From assembly GCA_021782015.1 (NCBI GenBank), contig JAJXVS010000003.1, positions 1 to 37,905 on the forward strand: DNA of 37,905 nt, written 5' to 3'. Shown piece by piece: positions 17,177 through 29,031 of the stretch; within the stretch, counting starts at the first letter, position 1; each line of letters starts with the position of its first letter. The notes below the pieces were generated by a model that worked only from the letters and a program-made list of their open reading frames with translations, had not been told where the DNA came from and searched no databases. A program made the translations under genes and the position numbers. The DNA comes from a bacterium (GTDB lineage Bacteria; Spirochaetota; Spirochaetia; Treponematales; Rectinemataceae).

Positions 17177-19077
17177 ATCGTTTTAATTAGTCCCTTATCC
17201 GCGAGACCCGACTTGAGCTCGTCGCCCACGGCCTGGTCAAGGCAGATGAAGGCCTCGTTGTCCTTGAGGACGAGGGCGCCAACCGTCTCCTCGTCGAGCC
17301 TGTCGTCCAGGCAGACGAGGAGGACCTTCTCATGGAAGTCCGAGGTGACTTCTCGGATGCAGTTCTTCGTGAACTCCGGCCTCTCGCGAACCATCGAATG
17401 GAGGGGATAGCCCTCTAGAAGAAGGATCTCGGTGAAGAGCCCGTCGGCCACCGCCTTCCAGGTCGGCACGAGAGGCGTCACCGCCTGCGTGAAGAGCTCG
17501 TCGAGCCTCGCGATGTCCTCGCCATGGTAATCCTCCCAGCTCTTGAAGTTCGACTGGACGAGCTTGTACACCTTAAAACCGAGGTCGGGCGCGGCCTCGC
17601 CTTCGCCGGCAAAGAGCTCGCCCGCCGTGGAAGGAGCTTTTTCCTTCTCGGCCTTGATCTTCTTGATGACGCGGCGGATGCGCTCCTTGCCGATTTCGGC
17701 AATCGTTGCGTAGCCCGCCTTGGCCGCCTCGGAATCGGCAGGCACCTTCTCGGGCATCTGGACGAGAATGAATTTGCGATTGCCTCCGTCTTCCTTGTTC
17801 AGGTCGAGGACGGCGTGGGCTGTGGTGGCGGAGCCGGCGAAGAAGTCAAGGACTATTGAGCTATCGTTTGTGGCAATTTGTAGCATCCTATTTATTAAGG
17901 TTTTTGGTTTTGGGGTATCAAACACGCTCTGTTCTGAAAAAATCTCATTTAGCGATTTCTTTGCGTCATCGTTCGTGCCAACCTCTTCGGCCGTCCAAAG
18001 GGTCTGTGGAGTTAAGCCGGTTGCGATTTCAGAAAAGAAAGCCTTTTCTCGAGGAACATTATTCCCGTCTTCGCCGAACCAAATGCGGTTATCGGTGGTC
18101 ATCTCCATAAAACGCTCTTTTGTCACTATCCAGCATCTACCTGTTGGCGGCTGTATTATTCGTCCTCCAGGCGTTGTGATATCATAAAATTGACTCTTGG
18201 TAGCATGTCCAGCTTGTGCATTTAGCGATACCGATTGCCATGGACCCCGTGGGTCATTATCAGGATTCGAGTACCGTCTTTTCACTTCCTCTGTTAGTGG
18301 TAATAAGTTGCGGCTTTCTTCAAATTGCGGCTTAGTTCTGGAATAGCAGCAAATATGCTCGTAATTGAAGGAAAACACTCTTCGGTTTTCACGCGTTGTT
18401 CGCTTTTCCCAGCCGAAGGTCGCGATGAAATTTTCCTCCCCAAACACCTCATTCATAAGCATCCTGAGGTGGTGGACCTCGTTGTCGTCAATGCTTACGA
18501 AGATAACCCCGTCATCCATGAGGAGTTCGCGGGCAAGGCGGAGGCGGGGATACATCATCGAGAGCCACTTGGAATGGAAGCGACCGTCGGACTTCTTGTT
18601 CGTCGTAGTGGGCCGGCCCTCGCCGTCGAGCTGGCCGCTGCGCTTCAGGTAGTCCTTGAGGGGCTCGGTGAAATCGTCGTCGTAGACGAAGTCGTTGCCG
18701 GTGTTGTAGGGCGGGTCGATGTAGATCATCTTGACGCGGCCCGCGTAGCTCTTTCTGAGGAGCTTCAAGACCTCGAGGTTCTCGCCCTCGATGAAGATGT
18801 TCGAGCTCGTCAACTCGTCCATCCCCTCGCCAGGGCAGGGGACGAGGGTGCCTGAGGATGGGCGGCTCGCGAGGCGCCGGGCTTCGCGCTTTCCCGGCCA
18901 GGAGAGGCCGAAGTGCTCCGCATCGTCGCCCTCCTCCCCGAGGAGTCCCTCGAGGGCCCCTTTAAGAACGGACCAATTGATATTTCCGTCTGAAAAGGCC
19001 TCGGGAACCTGGTCTTTCAGGATGGCGAGGCGCTCCTCGTCGATGAAGGATCCTGGCTTGAGTCGCTCAATAGGCAT
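17173..19077 (-). CDS. Type III restriction-modification DNA methyltransferase (Mod)
   Basis: MIYIDPPYNTGNDFVYDDDF (motif IV), FHSKWLSMMYPRLRLARELLMDDGVIFVSIDDNEVHHL, SSIVLDFFAGSATTAHAVLDLN (motif I), in the beta-class order IV-TRD-I. Confidence 0.94.
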   Translation of the reverse strand: MPIERLKPGSFIDEERLAILKDQVPEAFSDGNINWSVLKGALEGLLGEEGDDAEHFGLSWPGKREARRLASRPSSGTLVPCPGEGMDELTSSNIFIEGENLEVLKLLRKSYAGRVKMIYIDPPYNTGNDFVYDDDFTEPLKDYLKRSGQLDGEGRPTTTNKKSDGRFHSKWLSMMYPRLRLARELLMDDGVIFVSIDDNEVHHLRMLMNEVFGEENFIATFGWEKRTTRENRRVFSFNYEHICCYSRTKPQFEESRNLLPLTEEVKRRYSNPDNDPRGPWQSVSLNAQAGHATKSQFYDITTPGGRIIQPPTGRCWIVTKERFMEMTTDNRIWFGEDGNNVPREKAFFSEIATGLTPQTLWTAEEVGTNDDAKKSLNEIFSEQSVFDTPKPKTLINRMLQIATNDSSIVLDFFAGSATTAHAVLDLNKEDGGNRKFILVQMPEKVPADSEAAKAGYATIAEIGKERIRRVIKKIKAEKEKAPSTAGELFAGEGEAAPDLGFKVYKLVQSNFKSWEDYHGEDIARLDELFTQAVTPLVPTWKAVADGLFTEILLLEGYPLHSMVRERPEFTKNCIREVTSDFHEKVLLVCLDDRLDEETVGALVLKDNEAFICLDQAVGDELKSGLADKGLIKTI

Positions 19078-19086
19078 GGGTTCTCC

Positions 19087-19890
19087 TCATTCTTCCTCGC
19101 GCAGGTTGCCGTCGATGAAATCCTCGGGGCTCGATTCGCTGCCGTAGTCGTCCAGCCAGCGTCTGAAACTCGAGTTGCCCCCCTCGCCCCGCACATGGGC
19201 GCGGAAGCTCGGGCACGAAAACCGAATGTCGCAGTTGCGACAGGTCTTCCAGGCGAAGATGTTGCGCTCGCCCTCTTCTTTTTCCTTGAGCCGCGAAGGC
19301 GGCGGCGCCTCGAAGCGGCCAGCCTCGATCGCCTCGACGGTACGGCCGAAGTCCTCGATCATCGCCTCCACTTCTTCCTCACTGTAACCCAAGGGAATCA
19401 CGGGATCCCAACCGGCGAGCTCTCTCTCCATTCCCTCCGCGCTGCCTGAGCGGATCGCGGCCTTGAGGCCCTGGGGCAGGGCGGTGGAGATGAGGGCGCA
19501 GTTGTCGAGCTCGTTCCCGCGAAGGCCCTTGTAGATATGGGCGTAGACGTTGAGCTGGGCCCGGTAGGAATCGAGGTTCGCCTCGATCGCCGCGCGCTCG
19601 GGCGTCTTCAGGTCGTACATCCAGGTCTCCTCGCCCTCCCTCACGATGTCGACGACGCCCTCGAGGCTGTAGCGAATGCCGCTTTCGGGGCTCCGACACT
19701 CGGGGAGGACGAGGTGGACCTCGGTCTCCGTGACCCTTTCGGCGATGGCCCGGTTCTTCTTCCAGTACCAGAGAACCTGCTGGAAGGCCTGTTCCTTGAC
19801 GAAATCGGTCACTACGTGACCGCCTTCGACCTTGAGGAATTCGTAGTTCTCCTCGAAGAGGGCGCGGATCTCCTGTTCGTCAAGGTTCAT
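19087..19890 (-). CDS. PD-(D/E)XK nuclease, RecB/AddB/Cas4-like, C-terminal part with Cys cluster
   Basis: LEGVVDIVREGEETWMYDLKT (D...DLK), YRAQLNVYAHIY (QxxxY), WKTCRNCDIRFSCPSF (CxxCx5C). Confidence 0.85.
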   Translation of the reverse strand: MNLDEQEIRALFEENYEFLKVEGGHVVTDFVKEQAFQQVLWYWKKNRAIAERVTETEVHLVLPECRSPESGIRYSLEGVVDIVREGEETWMYDLKTPERAAIEANLDSYRAQLNVYAHIYKGLRGNELDNCALISTALPQGLKAAIRSGSAEGMERELAGWDPVIPLGYSEEEVEAMIEDFGRTVEAIEAGRFEAPPPSRLKEKEEGERNIFAWKTCRNCDIRFSCPSFRAHVRGEGGNSSFRRWLDDYGSESSPEDFIDGNLREEE

Positions 19891-22502
19891 GGCTTGTCTC
19901 CCGTGGCGGCGGCCCCGGCCTCAGCCTCTGCCTTGGCCATGACAAGGTGGTGGAGGTCTTCGATCGTCTCATGGACGAGGCGGCCGAAGAACATGGACTG
20001 GCCGCGGGAGGGGACGAAGCCGTACTTGCGGAAGGCCATGTAATTCCTTGGGCATTTGCGGTAGGGAAGGTAGTCGCCGGTGAAGCTGTAGCTTCTCCCC
20101 TCTTTGTCGGCCTCCTCCCGCGCAGCGGGCAGGGTGGCCGGGTCCAGCTCCGCAAGGGTGGGCAGGCTGGCACATTCGAAGATTTCCTTGAACGCCGGGC
20201 TGGCCGCCTTGGCGTGGGTGAAGCGGGGAAGGATGAGGAGGCTGCGGGCGCGGGAGAGGGCCACATAGAAGGCGCGCATCGTATCGAAGCCGTCGGTCCT
20301 GTCCAGCGGCTCGCCATCGCGGCCTGAAAGTTCCCGCATCGTCGTTTCGATGCGGGACGCCTCACGAGGCTCGCGGTACACCGAGCCGAGCACGACGACG
20401 GGGAACTCGAGGCCCTTGGCCTGGTGGATTGTCAGGAAGGGGACGCGGCCCTTGGGAAAGGGGTCGTCCACGTTCTCGTACTCGGACTCACCGAGGCGGA
20501 AGAGGGCGTAGAGGTAGGACGAGAAGAAGGCGTTGACGAAGCGGTCTTCCACGAGGTTCTGGCCCGCGATGACAGGGCCGTATTCCTCGGTGTAGCGGGC
20601 GAGGTATTGGGTGATGAGCCCGAGGTTGCAGATCGGTCCCTCGTCCCGGCCGCTCTCGGCCTCCTCGTAGGCCGAGCGGAAGCAACTAAAACCATTCAAT
20701 TGGTAGAAAAGATCAAGAACGCCCCAATCCATTGCGGTTACGCGGTTGAGAAGGTAGCGGAGGCGAAGGGGCGAGCCTTCCATCTGTCGCTTTTTGATGA
20801 GTTCGTTGACGCCGTGGGACTGGAGGGCCTTTTGCACGCGGAGGGAGAGCGAGGCTTCCTTGGCGATCCTCTGCGGAAGGCCCGGCTGGACTGTGGATTC
20901 GAGGTCGAGGCCGCGGCTCTCAGCCCACGAGAGGAGGGTCGTGTAATCCGCGGCAGCTTCATCCAATTCGGCCCGCCGCTCGCGGACAAAGGAGCGAAGG
21001 AGGGGATCGGCGGCGGTCAGTTCTTCAGCGCGGGCGCGGCAGGCGGCCATCCAGTCCTGGAACTCCCGGAATCCGGCGCTCGCGTCGCCCCGCTCCCTGT
21101 GCCGAGGGCGACCGAACACTTCCTGGCAGAGGCCGAAAAAGACGCGGGCCTCCTCGACTTCAAGAAAGCGGCCTGCACGTGGCGCGTAGTACGGAATCTC
21201 CGCTTCCTTGAGCGCCTCGATGAAGCCATGGACGCGGCTGTTCATCCCGCCAAAGCCCTTCATGGCGGGAAAGAGGAAGGCGGCCTGGTTGTAGTCCGAG
21301 ATCGCCCCGCTCTCGCGGAGTCGCTTTATGGAGGCGACGATCTCCCGGTAGACATCCTCGGCCTTGGCGTGGCTCGACGTGACCACCGCCGTCCCCTCGT
21401 CCGCGCTCGCGGCGACGATTCCCTTGTCCGCGATCCTCCACGCGCCGAGGGGGCTTTCGGGTCGCGACCAGTCCGCGCGGCGGATGAAATCGGAATAGAG
21501 ACCGACGATGGCCTTTCGCGAGCGATAGTTGACGTTGAGGTCGATCCTCCGCGGCGCCACACCGAGCCGGGCCGCGCAACGGCTTTCGAAGTCGACGAGG
21601 TTTTCGACGGTCGCCCCGCGGAAGCGGTAGAGCGCCTGATCATCGTCCCCGACCACGCAGAGCTTGCGGCTTCCCGATGCGAGGGCGAAAAAAAGGGCCT
21701 CCTGGATCGCGTTCGTGTCTTGGTACTCGTCGATGATGACATGGTCGAAGACGCTGCCCGCCACGGCGCTCTGGGCAAAGCGGCCGTATGCCGCCTGCTG
21801 GAGGAGGGAAAAATCGACGCGCTCCGTCGCCTTCCCCGTGGCCAGGTCGCGCTTGTAGCGGGCGTACATTCGAAGCAGGGATTTGAGCGTTTCGTCCCCT
21901 GTCGCCGTTTCGGCCCCCTGCCAGTTTTCCTCGGATAGGCGGTTGAAGAAGGCCATGCAAGCCTGGACGGCATGGTGGCGGGAATAGGAGTCGCTGCCCT
22001 GCATCCAGGCGTTGATCGCCCTCTGGGCCGACTCCTCATCCGGGAAGCCTCCCTCCTTGATGAGCTCCGCCCAATACCGGCGATTGTAGAGCATGAAGTA
22101 TTGCCCTAGCTCATCGAGGAGGACAGGAGCCCTCTTACGGGATTGCGAGTCGCTGAATCGCCTATCCACCAGGAACTTCTGGCAGAGCGAGTGGACGGTG
22201 CCGATCGAGATGCTCGAAAGGTCATAGGCCTTCCCGGTCTCATTGGTGACCAGGGCGAGGAGGGCCAGGAGACCTTCTTTGAGTTGTCGGGCTGCCTTTT
22301 CGGTAAAGGTGGCGAGCATGATGCGGGAAGGAGCCACATCCCGAAAGACCAGTAGGTTGAGGGTTCTCCATAAGAGCACGTGGGTCTTTCCAGAACCGGG
22401 TCCCGCCGTCAAGAACAGCGGGCCGTCTTCGTGGATGATGGCCGCGCGCTGGGCATCATTCGGATGGAATTCCCTCTTTTTGAATAGTGATTCCAAATTC
22501 AT
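19887..22502 (-). CDS. UvrD/PcrA-like superfamily 1 ATP-dependent helicase with N-terminal half of a RecB-type nuclease domain at its C-terminus
   Basis: MNLESLFKKREFHPNDAQRAAIIHEDGPLFLTAGPGSGKTHVL (Walker A), VIIDEYQDTNAIQE, CVVGDDDQALYRFRGA, FLTIHQAKGLEFPVVVLG, MRAFYVALSRARSLL. C-terminus DYLPYRKCPRNYMAFRKYGFVPSRGQSMFFGRLVHETIEDLHH. The listed ORF runs to 22718; ATG 22502 fits the family start. Confidence 0.92.
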   Translation of the reverse strand: MNLESLFKKREFHPNDAQRAAIIHEDGPLFLTAGPGSGKTHVLLWRTLNLLVFRDVAPSRIMLATFTEKAARQLKEGLLALLALVTNETGKAYDLSSISIGTVHSLCQKFLVDRRFSDSQSRKRAPVLLDELGQYFMLYNRRYWAELIKEGGFPDEESAQRAINAWMQGSDSYSRHHAVQACMAFFNRLSEENWQGAETATGDETLKSLLRMYARYKRDLATGKATERVDFSLLQQAAYGRFAQSAVAGSVFDHVIIDEYQDTNAIQEALFFALASGSRKLCVVGDDDQALYRFRGATVENLVDFESRCAARLGVAPRRIDLNVNYRSRKAIVGLYSDFIRRADWSRPESPLGAWRIADKGIVAASADEGTAVVTSSHAKAEDVYREIVASIKRLRESGAISDYNQAAFLFPAMKGFGGMNSRVHGFIEALKEAEIPYYAPRAGRFLEVEEARVFFGLCQEVFGRPRHRERGDASAGFREFQDWMAACRARAEELTAADPLLRSFVRERRAELDEAAADYTTLLSWAESRGLDLESTVQPGLPQRIAKEASLSLRVQKALQSHGVNELIKKRQMEGSPLRLRYLLNRVTAMDWGVLDLFYQLNGFSCFRSAYEEAESGRDEGPICNLGLITQYLARYTEEYGPVIAGQNLVEDRFVNAFFSSYLYALFRLGESEYENVDDPFPKGRVPFLTIHQAKGLEFPVVVLGSVYREPREASRIETTMRELSGRDGEPLDRTDGFDTMRAFYVALSRARSLLILPRFTHAKAASPAFKEIFECASLPTLAELDPATLPAAREEADKEGRSYSFTGDYLPYRKCPRNYMAFRKYGFVPSRGQSMFFGRLVHETIEDLHHLVMAKAEAEAGAAATGDKP

Positions 22503-22626
22503 ACTACGAAGGATTCTCTCGCACCCTCGAGCTTCTGTCAATTCGCGAAGTGCCCGGAGGGTCTGACCCTTGGGTAGAACCGATCGCCGCGAACAGCCTC
22601 GCCAAATCCAAAAGGGGGGTAGCGGA

Positions 22627-22664
22627 AAAGACGGCGCCCTCGTCCAGACGAGGGCGCCGTCTTT
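22627..22664. repeat. 38-bp perfect palindrome (hairpin), possible bidirectional terminator or insulator
   Basis: aaagacggcgccctcgtc-ca-gacgagggcgccgtcttt; arms are exact reverse complements. Confidence 0.7.
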
Positions 22665-22747
22665 GGAGCGTGGGGGGAACGCGTAAGCGAGGCGCCCGCC
22701 CGAGAGATGAGGCCTCACATCCCTTTTCGCTTTCCCCCCCCCTTCCG

Positions 22748-22784
22748 AAAAAAAGAGAGCCGCCCTTTCGGACGGCCCTCTCTC
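22748..22784 (-). terminator. Rho-independent terminator of nifJ
   Basis: Minus strand reads agagggccgtcc-gaaa-gggcggctctct followed by TTTTTTT: ~12-bp stem, GAAA loop and T-tract, just past the nifJ stop at 22805. Confidence 0.85.
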
Positions 22785-22804
22785 AATTCAGATAATGATA
22801 GTTA

Positions 22805-26380
<3,576 letters not shown>

Positions 26381-26453
26381 ACATTATCCTTGCGGAAGGA
26401 AGGTTGGGGATGGCGCTCCGGGTGGAGCGGCCAAAGTCTAGTTATTTTTGGGG

Positions 26454-26477
26454 CTTTATTCAATAAGCGGAATAAAG
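26454..26477. promoter_or_regulatory. Inverted repeat in the nifJ promoter region
   Basis: ctttattc-aataagcg-gaataaag (8-bp perfect arms). It overlaps a possible minus-strand -35 (TTGAAT) followed 17 nt later by TAGACT. Confidence 0.4.
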
Positions 26478-26661
26478 GCAAAGGTTCATGGATCGATAGG
26501 TCTAGATTCTATCCAGAATGGCCCGAGGGGGGGCGCGGGCCGAGGTGGCCGGCGTGGGGCCGAGCGACGCGTTGGCGCTGCAAGCCGATGTGGGGCCGAG
26601 CGCCGCGCCGCGGGTTGGCCAAATGGCCCCGGCTGCCGATAATGATGTGGGAAGGTACGCC

Positions 26662-29013
26662 ATGATGAAACGACGAGTTCTCGCCTGCGCGATCGCAGGC
26701 CTCATCGCCTCGGGGCTCGGGGCCGATGTGACGTTCAAAGGACCCGATTTCTCGACGACGGGAACGTTGCTCTTCGGCGCCAATTTTGCGCTGCCGGGCG
26801 GCGATTCCTATGACGCGCTCTTCGCGGCCGATCCCGCGAGCGGCGACATTCGCAGTCTGAGCTTCTATCCCGAATCGATGAGTCTCGTGGACAGCGGTCG
26901 CCGCCTGGAGATCCGCAATCGCTTCGGGCTCTACCGGACGGACAACGACTTCGCCAATCCCGAGGCCGTGCCCGGTTTCCCCGGTTTCGAGCGCGGTTCT
27001 CCCATCGTGAGCGGCAACCTGCCTCCCTCGGCGACGAGTCCCGACGGGGTTTGGGTCCTGCTCGCCGAGGCCAGCTCGGCGGCCTATGGGCGCCTCGTGC
27101 TCTACGATACTCGCTCGGGAGCCCGCAGCGTCGTCGTCGAAGGCATCGAGTATTCCGTCAACCGGGTCCATGCCCGCTGGTCGCCCGACTCGCGCTATTT
27201 CGTCTACGCCAAGTCAGGTTCCATCTATTATTACTCCATCGAGCAGCTCGCGGCCTCGCGCGTGATCGACGAGGGGTATCGCCGCATCGGTCCCGGCCGC
27301 GTCGAGGCCGTGCGCTGGGCCCTCGACGGGAGCCTTTACTATCTTCGCGATACGGCCCTCTACCGCGTCCTTCCGGCCGAATTCTTTACGCAGGCCCTCT
27401 ATCAGGGCATTGCCGGCATGGGGAGCCTGGCCGGCAAGCTTCCCTTTCCCTTCGATCCGAATTTCGACGAGTACTGGGTGGGCGCCGACGGCCAGCGCAT
27501 CATTTTTTCCAAGGGCGGCCGCAATCTCTTCCTGATCTACCTCAATCCCGATGATTATGGGTCGAAGGCCCGCGTGGCGGCCCTTCCTTATCTGTTTTTG
27601 CAGGGTGGAACGAGGGTTCGCGATGTGCTCTGGCCCGCTTTGGGCCAGGTGACCGTACTTACGGGAACGATCAGGGGGGGGGAGGTGACAACCGGGGCCT
27701 GGCGCTTCGACGCCCCCGCCGATCCTTCGCAGCTGGGGCTCGCTCCCAAGGTGGCAGAGCTCGACGCCGGCGGCGCTGTCGAGGCTCGGCTTTCTCCTGA
27801 TGGATCGAAGGTCGCGCTTGCGGGGGCTTCGGGTGTCGTCGTCCGCGATTATGACAGCTGGAAGCCCCTCGCCACGCTGCCTACGGCCAACTCCTTTCAT
27901 GTGCTGTGGCGTGACGACAGCAAGCTCGTCATCGGCAGCCGCGATTATATTCAGGGCTGGGATCTTGGTTCGGGCGATGTGACGACGATCGCCCTGTCGC
28001 GCGTAAAGGATTTCGGCTGGTCAGACGACGGGTCGATCGTCGCGAGTGTGGGTGCTACGACCTGGCGGCGCGACCCGCCACCCCTCGGGCAGAAGGCGCA
28101 GAGCAAGATTTCGGTCTCGGGTCAGTCGGGGGTTCCGGTTTCGTGGACCAAGGCGAACCTTCCGGGGCACCGGGATGCCTCGACGGTCGCTCCGGACTGG
28201 CGGGTCTACCTGGACAATCTCGCCGCGGGGCCGTATCGGAATATCGTGATGATCAGGGATATCAAGGGTCTCGGCACCACTTCGCTCTTTCCCATCCCGA
28301 AAAACACCTGGGCGGCCTTTCCCGCCACGGACGACCCCCGCGATCCGAATCTCTTCGATCATGGCTCGCGCATTCGGCGACGGGAGGTCGCCCTGACCTT
28401 CGATGCCCTCGATTCGGCCGACGGCCTCGTGAGCGTCCTCGGCAGCCTCGCCGAAAACGGGATCAAGGCCACCTTCTTCGTGAATGGCGAGTTTGTGCGC
28501 CGCGATCCCGGGGCGTCGCGACTTCTCGCCGATTCGGGCCAGGAGATCGGCTCGATGTTCTTTACCGCCATCGATCCGACCGACGCCCGCTTCGGCAACG
28601 ATCGGAATTATGTGCGGCGCGGACTCGCCCGCGCCGAGGATCTCTGGTTCCACGCGACGGGCAAGGAGCTTTCGGGGCTGTGGCACACGCCCTGGTACAC
28701 GACCAATTCGGAGGTGACCGCCGCCGGGCTCTCGATGAATTATCTCTATGTCGGCCGCGACATCGATCCGTTGGACTGGGTGGGGAGGAGCGACGCGACT
28801 CGAATGCCGGGGGCCTATCGCTCGTCCCACCGCATTGTGGAAGACATCATGGCGAAAGTTAAGCCCGGTTCCATCATTCCCATTCGAATCGGGGTGCCCG
28901 ATGGGGGGAGGGATGATTACCTTTTCAACGAACTGCCCCTCCTGATCGACGATCTTCGGAGCGAAGGGTATGGTATCGTGCCCATTTCGACTCTGATGAG
29001 CCATGCAGAATAG
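26662..29013 (+). CDS. Secreted beta-propeller (TolB/WD40-like) protein with C-terminal polysaccharide-deacetylase-like domain
   Basis: Signal peptide MMKRRVLACAIAGLIASGLGA; propeller-like repeats (DGVWVLLAEA, WSPDSRYFVYAKSGSIYYYS, LSPDGSKVALAGASGVVVRD). NodB-like C-terminus REVALTFDALDSADGLVSVLGSLAENGIKATFFVNGEFV. RBS-like ggaagg precedes ATG 26662. Confidence 0.75.
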   Translation: MMKRRVLACAIAGLIASGLGADVTFKGPDFSTTGTLLFGANFALPGGDSYDALFAADPASGDIRSLSFYPESMSLVDSGRRLEIRNRFGLYRTDNDFANPEAVPGFPGFERGSPIVSGNLPPSATSPDGVWVLLAEASSAAYGRLVLYDTRSGARSVVVEGIEYSVNRVHARWSPDSRYFVYAKSGSIYYYSIEQLAASRVIDEGYRRIGPGRVEAVRWALDGSLYYLRDTALYRVLPAEFFTQALYQGIAGMGSLAGKLPFPFDPNFDEYWVGADGQRIIFSKGGRNLFLIYLNPDDYGSKARVAALPYLFLQGGTRVRDVLWPALGQVTVLTGTIRGGEVTTGAWRFDAPADPSQLGLAPKVAELDAGGAVEARLSPDGSKVALAGASGVVVRDYDSWKPLATLPTANSFHVLWRDDSKLVIGSRDYIQGWDLGSGDVTTIALSRVKDFGWSDDGSIVASVGATTWRRDPPPLGQKAQSKISVSGQSGVPVSWTKANLPGHRDASTVAPDWRVYLDNLAAGPYRNIVMIRDIKGLGTTSLFPIPKNTWAAFPATDDPRDPNLFDHGSRIRRREVALTFDALDSADGLVSVLGSLAENGIKATFFVNGEFVRRDPGASRLLADSGQEIGSMFFTAIDPTDARFGNDRNYVRRGLARAEDLWFHATGKELSGLWHTPWYTTNSEVTAAGLSMNYLYVGRDIDPLDWVGRSDATRMPGAYRSSHRIVEDIMAKVKPGSIIPIRIGVPDGGRDDYLFNELPLLIDDLRSEGYGIVPISTLMSHAE

Positions 29014-29031
29014 GGACCAACTGGAGGACAG

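Noticed and set aside
19087-19890. Cas4 of a CRISPR adaptation module
   Set aside because: Cas4-like motifs are present, but there is no Cas1, Cas2 or repeat array nearby; the helicase partner and R-M context fit an AddB/RecB-like role better.
20424-21938. 504-aa plus-strand ORF opposite the helicase
   Set aside because: Antisense artefact; the helicase motifs on the minus strand explain the region.
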